Source: Bacteroidota bacterium (lineage in GTDB: Bacteria; Bacteroidota; Bacteroidia; NS11-12g; UBA955). From it: 64,000 bases of DNA. The position numbers and the translations under genes are program-made. Location: contig JAGFIU010000031.1 in assembly GCA_024103355.1 (NCBI GenBank), positions 33,587 through 97,586 of the forward strand, given 5' to 3'. Of this stretch, positions 1-8,347 are shown piece by piece (position 1 is the stretch's first letter; every line of letters starts with the position of its first letter). Under the pieces are notes generated by a model. That model searched no databases and was not told the origin of the DNA. It saw nothing but the letters and a program-made list of their open reading frames with translations.

Positions 1-1558
1 CAATTCCACTACTTATTCTTTTAAGAATGGTCTCAAATCTATGAATCAACCTACCAACAAAAGTCTCAGGACGGATAACATCCAGTCTCCCGAATCTAGA
101 ATACAACCATGGAACCAAGGTAAAAGAGATGAGAAGAGAAAACAAAGTGGATACCATTACAGTCACTGTAAACTGACGTAAAATGTTTGATACCATACCG
201 GTAGATACAGAAATTGGGAAAAACACGACAACAATAACCAATGTAATAGAAGATACTGTGAACCCAATTTCTTTAACTCCATCATAGGAGGCACGTACTC
301 TATTTTTCCCCATCTCCATGTGTCTGTGAATATTCTCAATTACAACTATTGCATCGTCCACCAAAATACCGACAACCAAAGAAAGTCCTAATAACGTCAT
401 CAAGTTGAGAGTATAACCCAAAAGATTCAGTACAATAAATGTGGAAATCAAGGACAATGGGATTGCTATCATCGTGATAATGGCATTTCTGATACTATGG
501 AGAAAAAATAACATAATTGCTCCAACGAGAATAACAGCCAACAATAAATCATGTGATACATTATTTGCTGCACGCAAAGTGTAATCAGTTGAGTTGCTTG
601 CTATATCAATAGAAATACCATTAATCTTAAAATCCTTTTCAACTTGTAAAATTTTGTTCTTTACCTCTTCTGAAACTGTAACAGCATTTGCATCAGATTG
701 TTTATATACTTGAAGCAAGATTGTATTGTCACCATTCAACCTAGCTAATTTTTCAATATCTTTAATACCATCTTGAACTTCAGCAACATCACTTAAGCGA
801 ATGTTTACTCCGGCTGGGGTAGTCAATATCATATTGCGCATTTCATCTATGGAAAGAAATTTGCCCGCGAGCCTTATAGTCATCTGATTATCTCTAGATT
901 TAATGCTTCCCGTAGGAAAATCCATATTTGAAGCTGCAATCAATTGTTGAATCTGAATAATAGTCAAGCCATAGCCTTTTGCTTTCTCCGGATTAATACT
1001 AACTTGAATCTCTCTAACTTCTCCTCCAATCATGCCAATTTTGGCAACTCCATCTAATCGAGCGAATGCCGGTTGAATCTTCTTGTCTAACAAATCATAT
1101 AGCTCTTTCTCTGAGAGCTTGGGAGATGTTACAGATAAATTCATTATCGGAATGTCATCGAATGAGAATTTTGCCAGAGTAGGAACCTTTGCGTCCTCCG
1201 GGAGGTCATTAACAATGGCATTTATCTTTCTCTGAGCATCATTGAGCAAGAAATCAACATCTGCATCATCATTGAGTCGCACGATAACTACTGAAACACT
1301 TTCAAGAGATTTTGACTCAATACTCTTCACATTCTCCAATGTTGATATAGCATCCTCAATCTTCTTTGTAACTGAGTTTTCAACCTCGGATGGAGAGGCA
1401 CCGGGATAGAGCGTTTGTATAGAAATTACATTTACTTCAAATTTCGGCACTAACTCATATCCCATTTGCAGGTATGATAGTAAGCCGCCCAGGGTAAGAC
1501 CAATAAACAGAACAAGGATCAGACTGGGACGTTTTATTGAGATTTCAGCAATTTTCAT
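1..1558 (-). CDS. RND-family efflux pump, inner-membrane permease (AcrB/MexB-like), partial
   Basis: Proton-driven inner-membrane pump of a tripartite efflux system. The reading frame is open from an ATG at 1558 to the window edge, giving 519 codons, so only the N-terminal half is present. The start MKIAEISIKRPSLILVLFIG is the typical first membrane helix of RND permeases. A periplasmic porter region with PGASPSEVE follows, then membrane helices around codons 340-500, including the proton-relay motif GILVDDAIVVIENIHRH with its paired aspartates. The adaptor gene lies 18 nt upstream on the same strand, and the TolC-like gene precedes it, so this is the distal gene of one operon. The substrate cannot be read; heavy-metal CusA-type pumps are usually more divergent, so I favour the HAE1 multidrug type. 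Confidence 0.93.
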   Translation of the reverse strand, partial: MKIAEISIKRPSLILVLFIGLTLGGLLSYLQMGYELVPKFEVNVISIQTLYPGASPSEVENSVTKKIEDAISTLENVKSIESKSLESVSVVIVRLNDDADVDFLLNDAQRKINAIVNDLPEDAKVPTLAKFSFDDIPIMNLSVTSPKLSEKELYDLLDKKIQPAFARLDGVAKIGMIGGEVREIQVSINPEKAKGYGLTIIQIQQLIAASNMDFPTGSIKSRDNQMTIRLAGKFLSIDEMRNMILTTPAGVNIRLSDVAEVQDGIKDIEKLARLNGDNTILLQVYKQSDANAVTVSEEVKNKILQVEKDFKINGISIDIASNSTDYTLRAANNVSHDLLLAVILVGAIMLFFLHSIRNAIITMIAIPLSLISTFIVLNLLGYTLNLMTLLGLSLVVGILVDDAIVVIENIHRHMEMGKNRVRASYDGVKEIGFTVSSITLVIVVVFFPISVSTGMVSNILRQFTVTVMVSTLFSLLISFTLVPWLYSRFGRLDVIRPETFVGRLIHRFETILKRISSGI

Positions 1559-1576
1559 TGTGGAAGATGATTCTGT

Positions 1577-2635
1577 TTATTGAATTACTTTAATAAGAGT
1601 TCCGTCAACCAAATTAATTTGACCTGTAGTAATAACCTTATCTCCATTTTGTATACCTGATATTATCTCAACAGTATTTCCAAAATCTCTTCCCGTAGAA
1701 ACAGTTCTTAAAACCGCTTTTCCATCTTCTACCGCAAATACTTTTCCGGAGCTAATGTTCCCTACAAATGCTTGGTGAGGAATAGCCAATGTTTTTACAG
1801 TTTGCTCATATCCAAAGACAGCAGTCCCAAACATTCCTGCCTTTAACTGATTTGAACTACTATTGCTAATCTCTAATTCAACAGGGAAGTTGAGACCGGC
1901 ATCTGCTTTTGGAGCAATAAATGTAACATTGCCCTCCCACATTTTGTCGGGAATCGCAGAACACCTAATCATAACCTTCTCTCCTAATTTAACTCTCCCA
2001 ATAGTTTTTTCATCAACATTAACCCTAAGTTTTAAGGAAGTAATGTTTACAATCTCAAATAGTTGTTGTCCCGGATTAACATAAGAACCGGGTTCTACAT
2101 TTTTCTTATTTACAATACCTGAAAAAGATGCTGTGATATTTACATCTCCTGCATTGACCTTAGCACTTAGCAGATTGTTCTTGGCATTTTCCAATTGCAA
2201 TTTAACTTGATCTAATTGTTGTTTAGTGACCCCTCCTGAAGAATATGCACGCTCAAATCGACTTACTTCATTGAGTGCATTATCATAAACCGCTTGTGCA
2301 ATTGAGAGGGCAATCTCTTGTTTCTCTCCTTTAATTACTGCTAGTACCTGACCTGCTTTAACCTTGGCTCCTTCTTGTACTAAAACACTCACAACTTTGC
2401 CTGGGACTTCGGAAGAAAGAAATACGGATTGTTGAGGTGCAAATATGCCATTTGCTATATACTCAAGGTTCAATATTTGGGAATCAACATCAGTTACTCT
2501 GACTGCAACTTCGTTATTTGCTTTTATCACGACTTGCGTCTTCGCCATATTGGCGGTCTTATTTTTATTGAGTATATACAGCAGTCCCACAAAGAGTGCT
2601 ATAATGACACCAAAAGTTATAATGGTCCTTTTCAT
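1577..2635 (-). CDS. RND efflux periplasmic adaptor (membrane fusion protein, HlyD/AcrA family)
   Basis: The adaptor links the inner-membrane pump to the outer-membrane factor across the periplasm. The 352-aa protein has an N-terminal membrane anchor (residues about 4-22). A split lipoyl/biotinyl-like domain follows (VPGKVVSVLVQEGAKVKAGQ, then FSGIVNKKNVEPGSYVNPGQ), flanking a short alpha-helical hairpin near residues 110-165. A beta-barrel and membrane-proximal domain make up the C-terminal half. It lies between the TolC-like gene (23 nt upstream) and the pump gene (18 nt downstream), all on the minus strand. The order outer-membrane factor, adaptor, pump is common in Bacteroidota. Confidence 0.93.
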   Translation of the reverse strand: MKRTIITFGVIIALFVGLLYILNKNKTANMAKTQVVIKANNEVAVRVTDVDSQILNLEYIANGIFAPQQSVFLSSEVPGKVVSVLVQEGAKVKAGQVLAVIKGEKQEIALSIAQAVYDNALNEVSRFERAYSSGGVTKQQLDQVKLQLENAKNNLLSAKVNAGDVNITASFSGIVNKKNVEPGSYVNPGQQLFEIVNITSLKLRVNVDEKTIGRVKLGEKVMIRCSAIPDKMWEGNVTFIAPKADAGLNFPVELEISNSSSNQLKAGMFGTAVFGYEQTVKTLAIPHQAFVGNISSGKVFAVEDGKAVLRTVSTGRDFGNTVEIISGIQNGDKVITTGQINLVDGTLIKVIQ

Positions 2636-2658
2636 CTGTCTTTTTATATTATCTATTT

Positions 2659-3999
2659 TTATTGTTCAATGTAAAATGATCTTAATTCTCCTTTAGTTTT
2701 CTTCCACTGCACCTCAGCAATTTTGTATTCATAAAAAGCAACAGTATAATTGTTTTGCGCGTTGGCATAAGCATTTTGAGCATCCAAAACATCTGTCAAA
2801 GAGGCTAACCCATTGTGATAGTTATTCTGTATATTATACAATACCTCTTCTGCAAGTTGCATATTTGCTTCTTGAATTCCAAGACTAATCAGAGCGTTTT
2901 TGATTTGAGTATAGGCATTTTCGGCAGCCATCTTCAGCGCCCGTTTTGTATCCATCAGATCTGTTTCAAGTTTACGGATTGAAATTTCTGCCTGCATAGA
3001 TTTTGAGTGAATCGCAAATCCATTAAAAATGGGAATTCTTAAATTTAAACTAACAGAAGAAAAGTCAGAACGATTCACGCCACTATTTGCATCAGTAAAG
3101 TATGGGAAAGCATCTCCCATGCTTAAATATCCATAGTTGGCACTGAGTCCTAATGTTGGATATCTTGCTGCATTGATTGAACTCTTGTTGAGTCTTAACA
3201 AATCACCTTGTTTTTGCAGCAACTGAACTTCAGTCCGATTTTCTAAATTAACTTCTTCTTTTGGAACAAGTTTCGGCTTTTCGTCAAATAGATTATCAGG
3301 AAATACAATTTGAACGGACATATCCATACCAATAAGATATTTCAATGCGTTTTCTTGTAATTCAAGCGCATTTTCCAGTTGAGATTTTGAACTTCTGAGA
3401 TTATTCAATGACACATTAATTCTATCCAAGTCTATCTGTTTTGCAATTCCGTTTGAAACCATATTGGAGATTACTTCTTGAACCTTAGATGTATTTTCTA
3501 ATGTCAATGAAATAGTCTTAATCTGAGATTTGGTTTTATATACATCAAAATACGCATTTGCAACTTTCTCAATAATTTGTTCTTCCGTAAGGTTGGCATT
3601 GATCTGATAAAACTCTTTGGTAGTTTTAGCTGCTCTTAATCCCTGAAATACCGACATATTAAATAGTTGTTGATCAAGTTGTACTACTGCATTTGATTGC
3701 CATGGGACACCCATCTTGATTATTTGAGTTTGTCCCCCAAAGTCTAATGCCATTTGTTGTAAAATCATGTTGTTAGTTAACCCTACAGCACCATTAATTT
3801 GAGGAAATACGTTTGCTCTTACTTCTTGGATTTGATAATTAGCATTTTCAACATCCAGATTTGCTTTTATTGCTTCTGCCTTATTTTTAAGAGCGTATGT
3901 ACACGCGTCTTTTAGGGTTAATGTAGTCTGCGCATTTACGCCTATGTATGTAATTATGAAAACAAACAGTAGTGTTAATGCTTTTATAATGTTATTCAT
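2659..3999 (-). CDS. TolC-family outer-membrane efflux channel
   Basis: Outer-membrane factor of the tripartite efflux system encoded with the next two genes. The frame extends upstream to 4053, but the ATG at 3999 is preferred because it directly starts a signal peptide (MNNIIKALTLLFVFIITYIG, ending near VNAQ). The mature protein has two OEP repeats. These carry TLTLKDACTYALKNK near the start, a mid-protein NRTEVQLLQKQ segment, and the closing LTDVLDAQNAYANAQNNY hairpin typical of TolC proteins. The length of about 446 aa is normal. A TAnnTTTG box on the minus strand at 4077-4084 probably drives the whole operon. It was placed by family resemblance; the substrate is unknown. Confidence 0.92.
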   Translation of the reverse strand: MNNIIKALTLLFVFIITYIGVNAQTTLTLKDACTYALKNKAEAIKANLDVENANYQIQEVRANVFPQINGAVGLTNNMILQQMALDFGGQTQIIKMGVPWQSNAVVQLDQQLFNMSVFQGLRAAKTTKEFYQINANLTEEQIIEKVANAYFDVYKTKSQIKTISLTLENTSKVQEVISNMVSNGIAKQIDLDRINVSLNNLRSSKSQLENALELQENALKYLIGMDMSVQIVFPDNLFDEKPKLVPKEEVNLENRTEVQLLQKQGDLLRLNKSSINAARYPTLGLSANYGYLSMGDAFPYFTDANSGVNRSDFSSVSLNLRIPIFNGFAIHSKSMQAEISIRKLETDLMDTKRALKMAAENAYTQIKNALISLGIQEANMQLAEEVLYNIQNNYHNGLASLTDVLDAQNAYANAQNNYTVAFYEYKIAEVQWKKTKGELRSFYIEQ

Positions 4000-4076
4000 T
4001 CTTATTATTATTGTAGCGAAACAAATGAAGCGATTAAAGTAAATGTAAGACAATTTTATCTTATGAATTCGGGGCG

Positions 4077-4084
4077 CAAAAGTA
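4077..4084 (-). promoter_or_regulatory. Bacteroidota -7 box for the efflux operon
   Basis: The minus strand reads TACTTTTG, an exact TAnnTTTG match, about 78 nt upstream of the TolC-like start and followed by an AT-rich leader. It would initiate the tolC-adaptor-pump transcript. Confidence 0.5.
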
Positions 4085-4257
4085 TTATCCTCTGGTTCAT
4101 TTTCTAAAAAAAATTAGCCTAATGCAATAAATTATCCATCCAAATATTTTCCCTCTTAACACAAAAAAAGGAAGAATAACTAAGTTACTGATTATCAGCA
4201 TAATGAAAAAACTATAAAAATTAACTTACCCCTTATTTAAAATGATAATAAATAACG

Positions 4258-4265
4258 TACATTTG
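4258..4265 (+). promoter_or_regulatory. -7 box for feoAB, immediately at the start codon
   Basis: TACATTTG lies only five bases before the feoA ATG at 4271, so the predicted transcript would begin at or very near the start codon, with little or no leader. Just upstream, TGATAAT at 4243-4249 is half of a Fur-type site, and the other half is poorly conserved. Iron control of feoAB would be expected, but the Fur site is tentative. Confidence 0.45.
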
Positions 4266-4270
4266 CAGCG

Positions 4271-4501
4271 ATGGCAATTGCATTATGTGAATTAAAAAAG
4301 GGTGCTAAAGCTACATTAAAATGTGTCAACAACCCTTCACTTGAGTTGAAAATGCTCGAGTTTGGATTTGTGGAAGGAACAACTCTAACAGTTTCAGGTT
4401 GCGCCCCTTTTGGCGATCCCGCTATTATTGAATGTACTTGTACAAAGCTAATTCTTCGCAGGAGCGAAACTTCTCAAATCATGGTTGAACCTCAATTATA
4501 A
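4271..4501 (+). CDS. feoA: FeoA-domain protein, ferrous iron transport
   Basis: Small SH3-like cytoplasmic protein (76 aa) that acts with FeoB in Fe(II) uptake. The sequence shows the FeoA signature: ALCELKKGAKATLKCVNN, a central KMLEFGFVEGTTLTV strand-turn, then FGDPAIIECTCTKLILRRSE. The length is normal for a single FeoA domain. Its 3' end overlaps the feoB start by 17 nt, which suggests translational coupling. The promoter box sits almost on the start codon. The assignment is firm because of the adjacent feoB. Confidence 0.93.
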   Translation: MAIALCELKKGAKATLKCVNNPSLELKMLEFGFVEGTTLTVSGCAPFGDPAIIECTCTKLILRRSETSQIMVEPQL

Positions 4502-6506
4502 TTTTCGGGGATTGGAATCAGAAACCACAAATATCTTACTTGTAGGGAATCCTAATTGTGGCAAAACTTCCATTTTCAATATTCTCGCTGGTCTTAATCA
4601 AAAAGTAACCAATATACCGGGAACAACCGTAGAGAAAGTTTCCGGGAAAATTAAGATTAACAATAAAGAATACACCCTCATTGATTTACCCGGAGCCTAC
4701 AGCCTTTTTCCAAAATCCGAAGATGAGTTGGTGGCAGCTAAAGAAATTCTCAGTACCAAAAATGCAATAATTGTTTTCGTAGCTGATGCTACAAGATTGG
4801 AAAGCAACCTATTTTATTTTTCACAAATTGCAGACTTGGGGCTCCCCACCATGTTAGCTCTCAATATGGTTGACCTCGCTAAAAGTAAAGGGATTCAGAT
4901 TGATACTGATGCACTATCCCAAAAGTTGGGAGTCTTGGTTGTATCTATCAGCGCTCTCAAGTCAGAGGGTATTGAGACTCTAAAAAATACTTTTCATAAA
5001 GTAGTTTTTCCAAACCAAAATCCATTTTACAACAGCTATAACAAATCCGAAATCGGATACAAAGATTTTGTTTCACAACAAATCAAATCCGGTAACGAAG
5101 AAAACAAGGTTGACGAAACCCGAAAAAAAGATGCAAGCGAAAGACAAAAAATGGTTGCAGACATAATCAGCAATGTAGTTACTCGCTTGCCTTATCAAAA
5201 AAGGTTGGTTGAAAAATTAGACCAGCTATTAATTCATCCTGTTTGGGGTATTATCATCATGCTTGCAATCATGACTTTGATTTTTCAATCGGTATTTATG
5301 CTTGCCGAAGTTCCCATGCAGGGAATTGAATGGATATTTATCAAAGTCGGAGGATTTGTCAATGAATCTTTACCGGCAGGTTTCTTTAATGATTTGGTAG
5401 TGGAAGGGCTAATATCAGGGTTAGCGGGAGTAGTGGTATTTGTTCCACAGATTGTTATTCTCTTTTTCTTTATAGGACTTTTGGAAGAAACCGGCTATAT
5501 CACCAGAATCAGCTTTCTTTCTGACCGTTTTATGCGAAGATTTGGATTGAGCGGAAAATCCGTTATTCCAATGACAGGAGGATTGGCTTGTGCCATTCCC
5601 TCCATCATGGCAGCCAGAACCATAGAAAATAAAGCCGAAAGACTTGCCACTATCTTTATTATCCCCCTCATGACCTGCTCTGCGCGGCTTCCTGTTTATA
5701 CTCTCTTAATTTCAATGTTAGTACCCGAGGACAGCAGTGTTTGGATTTTTAATACCAGAGGACTCGTTCTGATGGGAATGTACCTATTGGGCTTTGTTTC
5801 TGCTCTTTTGTTTGCGTTGATATTCAGATTGTTTATCAAAGCCAAAGCCAATCATTTCTTTGTGTTAGAAATGCCTGAATTGCGTCCTCCGAGATGGAAA
5901 CCGCTATTTTATATGCTTTACAAAAAAAGTATGATGTTTTTGAGCGGAGCCGGAAAGGTAATTCTTATTGTTTCTCTTATCTTATTTTTTCTCAAGAGTT
6001 TTGGCCCCTCCGATGACATGCAGCAAATCAAATCACGTTATCAAGCACAATATGGGAATGAACTCAGCCCTGAAATAGAACGTCAGCAAAACTCTGAACT
6101 GCTTGAAGCATCTTGGATTGGGAGAATAGGTAAAGTAATTGAACCTGCCATAAGACCATTGGGATATGATTGGAAAATCGGAATTGCTCTCACAACTTCT
6201 TTTGCTGCAAGAGAAGTTTTTGTTGGAACAATGTCTGCCATATATGGTCTTGCAGATGACGAGGAAGGTACCGGATTACGCGACATGCTACAAAAACAAA
6301 CAGATCCTGTCACGGGATTACCTGTTTATACTTTCCCTGTTCTTATTTCTTTGTTGCTTTTCTATGCAATTGCTTTGCAATGCGCAAGTACCGTTGCGGT
6401 TGTCTATAAGGAGACAAAAAGTTTGAAATATACTGCTATTCAATTGGTGAGCATGTATGGAGCTGCTTATGTAGTTTGTATGTTTGCATATAATTTCTTG
6501 AGCTAA
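4485..6506 (+). CDS. feoB: FeoB ferrous iron transporter
   Basis: Inner-membrane Fe(II) transporter with an N-terminal GTPase domain. Visible motifs are G1 GNPNCGKT (residues 21-28), G3 DLPG (67-70) and G4 NMVD (127-130). A cytoplasmic helical spacer follows, then a membrane domain from about residue 250 with two gate-like segments (FFFIGLLEETGYITR and the later FAAREVFVGTMSAIYG). The length of 673 aa is at the short end for FeoB. No ATG lies upstream of the G1 motif in frame; the start is taken as the TTG at 4485, inside feoA. prmC starts one base after its stop, so feoA-feoB-prmC are probably one transcript. Confidence 0.95.
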   Translation: MNLNYNFRGLESETTNILLVGNPNCGKTSIFNILAGLNQKVTNIPGTTVEKVSGKIKINNKEYTLIDLPGAYSLFPKSEDELVAAKEILSTKNAIIVFVADATRLESNLFYFSQIADLGLPTMLALNMVDLAKSKGIQIDTDALSQKLGVLVVSISALKSEGIETLKNTFHKVVFPNQNPFYNSYNKSEIGYKDFVSQQIKSGNEENKVDETRKKDASERQKMVADIISNVVTRLPYQKRLVEKLDQLLIHPVWGIIIMLAIMTLIFQSVFMLAEVPMQGIEWIFIKVGGFVNESLPAGFFNDLVVEGLISGLAGVVVFVPQIVILFFFIGLLEETGYITRISFLSDRFMRRFGLSGKSVIPMTGGLACAIPSIMAARTIENKAERLATIFIIPLMTCSARLPVYTLLISMLVPEDSSVWIFNTRGLVLMGMYLLGFVSALLFALIFRLFIKAKANHFFVLEMPELRPPRWKPLFYMLYKKSMMFLSGAGKVILIVSLILFFLKSFGPSDDMQQIKSRYQAQYGNELSPEIERQQNSELLEASWIGRIGKVIEPAIRPLGYDWKIGIALTTSFAAREVFVGTMSAIYGLADDEEGTGLRDMLQKQTDPVTGLPVYTFPVLISLLLFYAIALQCASTVAVVYKETKSLKYTAIQLVSMYGAAYVVCMFAYNFLS

Positions 6507-6507
6507 T

Positions 6508-7365
6508 ATGCGACAATCTTGGATTGATTTACTCCAAATTTCTTATTCAAGATTAAAAGACTTGGAAGAAGCTAAAGCAATTTCAAATCGTTTGATAGAA
6601 GAACTTAGTGGAAGTGACCTCATTAAGTTACAAATCAATAATAGCTATCCCGAAGTTCAACAAATCAGAAACTTTGAGACTTGTATAGAAAGATTATCCA
6701 AAGGTGAGCCGCTGCAATATGTTCTTGGATATGAGTATTTTATGGACATGAAATTAAAAGTCAATCCATCTGTTCTCATACCTCGTCCTGAAACAGAAGA
6801 ATTGGTTATTATAGCCAAATCCTTTTTTATTTCTAGCAATCCCAAAAAAGCAATTGATTTCTGTACAGGCAGTGGTTGTATTGCATTAGGAGTCAAAAAA
6901 ATCTCTCCAAACATAGAGATTTGGGCTACAGATATCAGTAAAGAAGCATTGATAACCGCTGAATCAAATGCGATTGCTCAATTTGGTCAATATCATTCTA
7001 TTCGCTTCATTGAGCACGATTTATTGAATAACAACAGTTTGCCTGACAGTCCGCAATTTGACCTGATTATTTCAAACCCTCCTTATATTACAGAGAAAGA
7101 AGCCGGACAGATGTCCAAAACTGTTTTAGAATTTGAACCGCATATAGCTCTTTTTGCTCAGGGTTCTGATGCGCTGATTTTTTATAAATCTCTTTTGCAA
7201 ATGGCAACAAAGTATTTGAGCCCTACAGGATTTATGCTTTGCGAAATAAATCCGCTCTACTCCTCACATTTAAAAAAATTGGGAGACGATTTGGGTTTTG
7301 AATCTGTTATTATCAAAGATATGATTGGTAAAGAGAGGTTTTGGAAGATTAGCAACACATTCTAA
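6508..7365 (+). CDS. prmC: Release factor glutamine N5-methyltransferase PrmC (HemK)
   Basis: Methylates the glutamine of the GGQ motif in peptide-chain release factors using S-adenosylmethionine. The 285-aa protein has an N-terminal helical domain (about 1-85). The Rossmann methyltransferase domain follows, with motif I DFCTGSGCIALG (near 117-128), an acidic TDIS strand end (about 141-144) and the diagnostic NPPY motif at 190-193. It follows feoB with a one-base gap, so expression is likely coupled to iron uptake by position only. One substrate, release factor 1, is encoded at 45316-46392 in this window. Confidence 0.95.
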   Translation: MRQSWIDLLQISYSRLKDLEEAKAISNRLIEELSGSDLIKLQINNSYPEVQQIRNFETCIERLSKGEPLQYVLGYEYFMDMKLKVNPSVLIPRPETEELVIIAKSFFISSNPKKAIDFCTGSGCIALGVKKISPNIEIWATDISKEALITAESNAIAQFGQYHSIRFIEHDLLNNNSLPDSPQFDLIISNPPYITEKEAGQMSKTVLEFEPHIALFAQGSDALIFYKSLLQMATKYLSPTGFMLCEINPLYSSHLKKLGDDLGFESVIIKDMIGKERFWKISNTF

Positions 7366-7444
7366 TTAGTCAACACTTTTAAACCCATTTTATTTAGCTT
7401 AATTCTCTGCATTAGTAATGTAAAGATTCTAAAAATATGCTAAA

Positions 7445-7493
7445 TAAATTAATTTTAGCGCAACTGTTTTACATTTGCGCTAAAATTAATTTA
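7445..7493. repeat. Perfect 19-bp inverted repeat over the promoter of the 7496 gene
   Basis: The arms at 7445-7463 and 7475-7493 are exact reverse complements (left arm TAAATTAATTTTAGCGCAA), separated by 11 bases. The -7 box at 7470-7477 overlaps the spacer and right arm, and the ATG at 7496 follows by two bases. It could be an operator or a strong hairpin. No T-run follows either arm, so a plain terminator is less likely. Confidence 0.85.
7470..7477 (+). promoter_or_regulatory. -7 box within the inverted repeat
   Basis: TACATTTG matches TAnnTTTG. The start of transcription would fall near 7483, inside the right arm of the repeat, so a protein bound to the repeat would block it. Confidence 0.45.
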
Positions 7494-7495
7494 CC

Positions 7496-8347
7496 ATGAA
7501 AAAAGTTACTCTTACAATTGTATTGGTTATCTGCAGTCAACTCGTGTATTCTCAAGGGATTCTTGACCGGATTAACAAAAAGATTGGCATTAACATCAAT
7601 ATCAATCCGAATGGGAATCAAACAAACAACAGCAATTCTACTCATACTGAATCAAATAATAACACCAGCGATTCGAGTACTCCAACATTTAACTTTTCCG
7701 GTTTAGGGCAAAATAATAAATGTAAAGTTGAAAAAGAATATACTTTTCAGACTGCGTTTGTAAGCGATTTTTACTCATACACTCAATCAGGAAAAGGAAA
7801 AAGTAAAGATAGTTTTAGCATGCAATATTCCTTACTATTTGAAAACAGTGGATTCTATATGGGAACAAAAGTCAATGACATAAGCAATCAAAAAGATTTT
7901 TCAGGTATGCAAATGATAATTAGCATGAGAGATAGCTGTATTATCTCCCTTATTGATTCAAAAGAAAGTAAAATTGGGATGAGTCTTTCTTATAAAGGTA
8001 ACAATGACAAGAGTAATCACACATCTCTGCCAAACTTTGTTAAGACAGGAAAAACTAAGACAATTCTAGGACAATTATGTTTTGAGTATATTGCCGAAGA
8101 TGAAACTCTTAAACAAACTCATTGGATATCAGAAAAAGATAGCAAGGTTTGGGATATATACTACAAAAACGGATATAATACCATTCCACAATCAAATATA
8201 AAGGGCTTAAATGCAAGCAAAATTGGGATTCCACTTGAATCGATAATTGAGCATAAGAAAGAAAAAACCATCAATCATATTTTTGTGAGAGAAATTAAGA
8301 AAAATCAAAATATCAAGATTAGCAGTGAAGGTTACATATTTTATTGA
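7496..8347 (+). CDS. Exported protein, DUF4412-like
   Basis: Secreted or periplasmic protein of unknown function. The 283-aa product begins with a clear signal peptide (MKKVTLTIVLVICSQLVYSQ). A low-complexity Asn/Ser/Thr-rich linker follows (about 35-70), then a domain with short beta strands. The stretch FEYIAEDETLKQTHWISEKD and the preceding TKTILGQLC resemble the DUF4412 family, in which a reporter-like strand pattern recurs. I give this family name from memory, not a search. It stands alone on the plus strand, ends seven bases into the converging OstA-like gene, and is preceded by a striking inverted repeat that may regulate it. Confidence 0.7.
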   Translation: MKKVTLTIVLVICSQLVYSQGILDRINKKIGINININPNGNQTNNSNSTHTESNNNTSDSSTPTFNFSGLGQNNKCKVEKEYTFQTAFVSDFYSYTQSGKGKSKDSFSMQYSLLFENSGFYMGTKVNDISNQKDFSGMQMIISMRDSCIISLIDSKESKIGMSLSYKGNNDKSNHTSLPNFVKTGKTKTILGQLCFEYIAEDETLKQTHWISEKDSKVWDIYYKNGYNTIPQSNIKGLNASKIGIPLESIIEHKKEKTINHIFVREIKKNQNIKISSEGYIFY

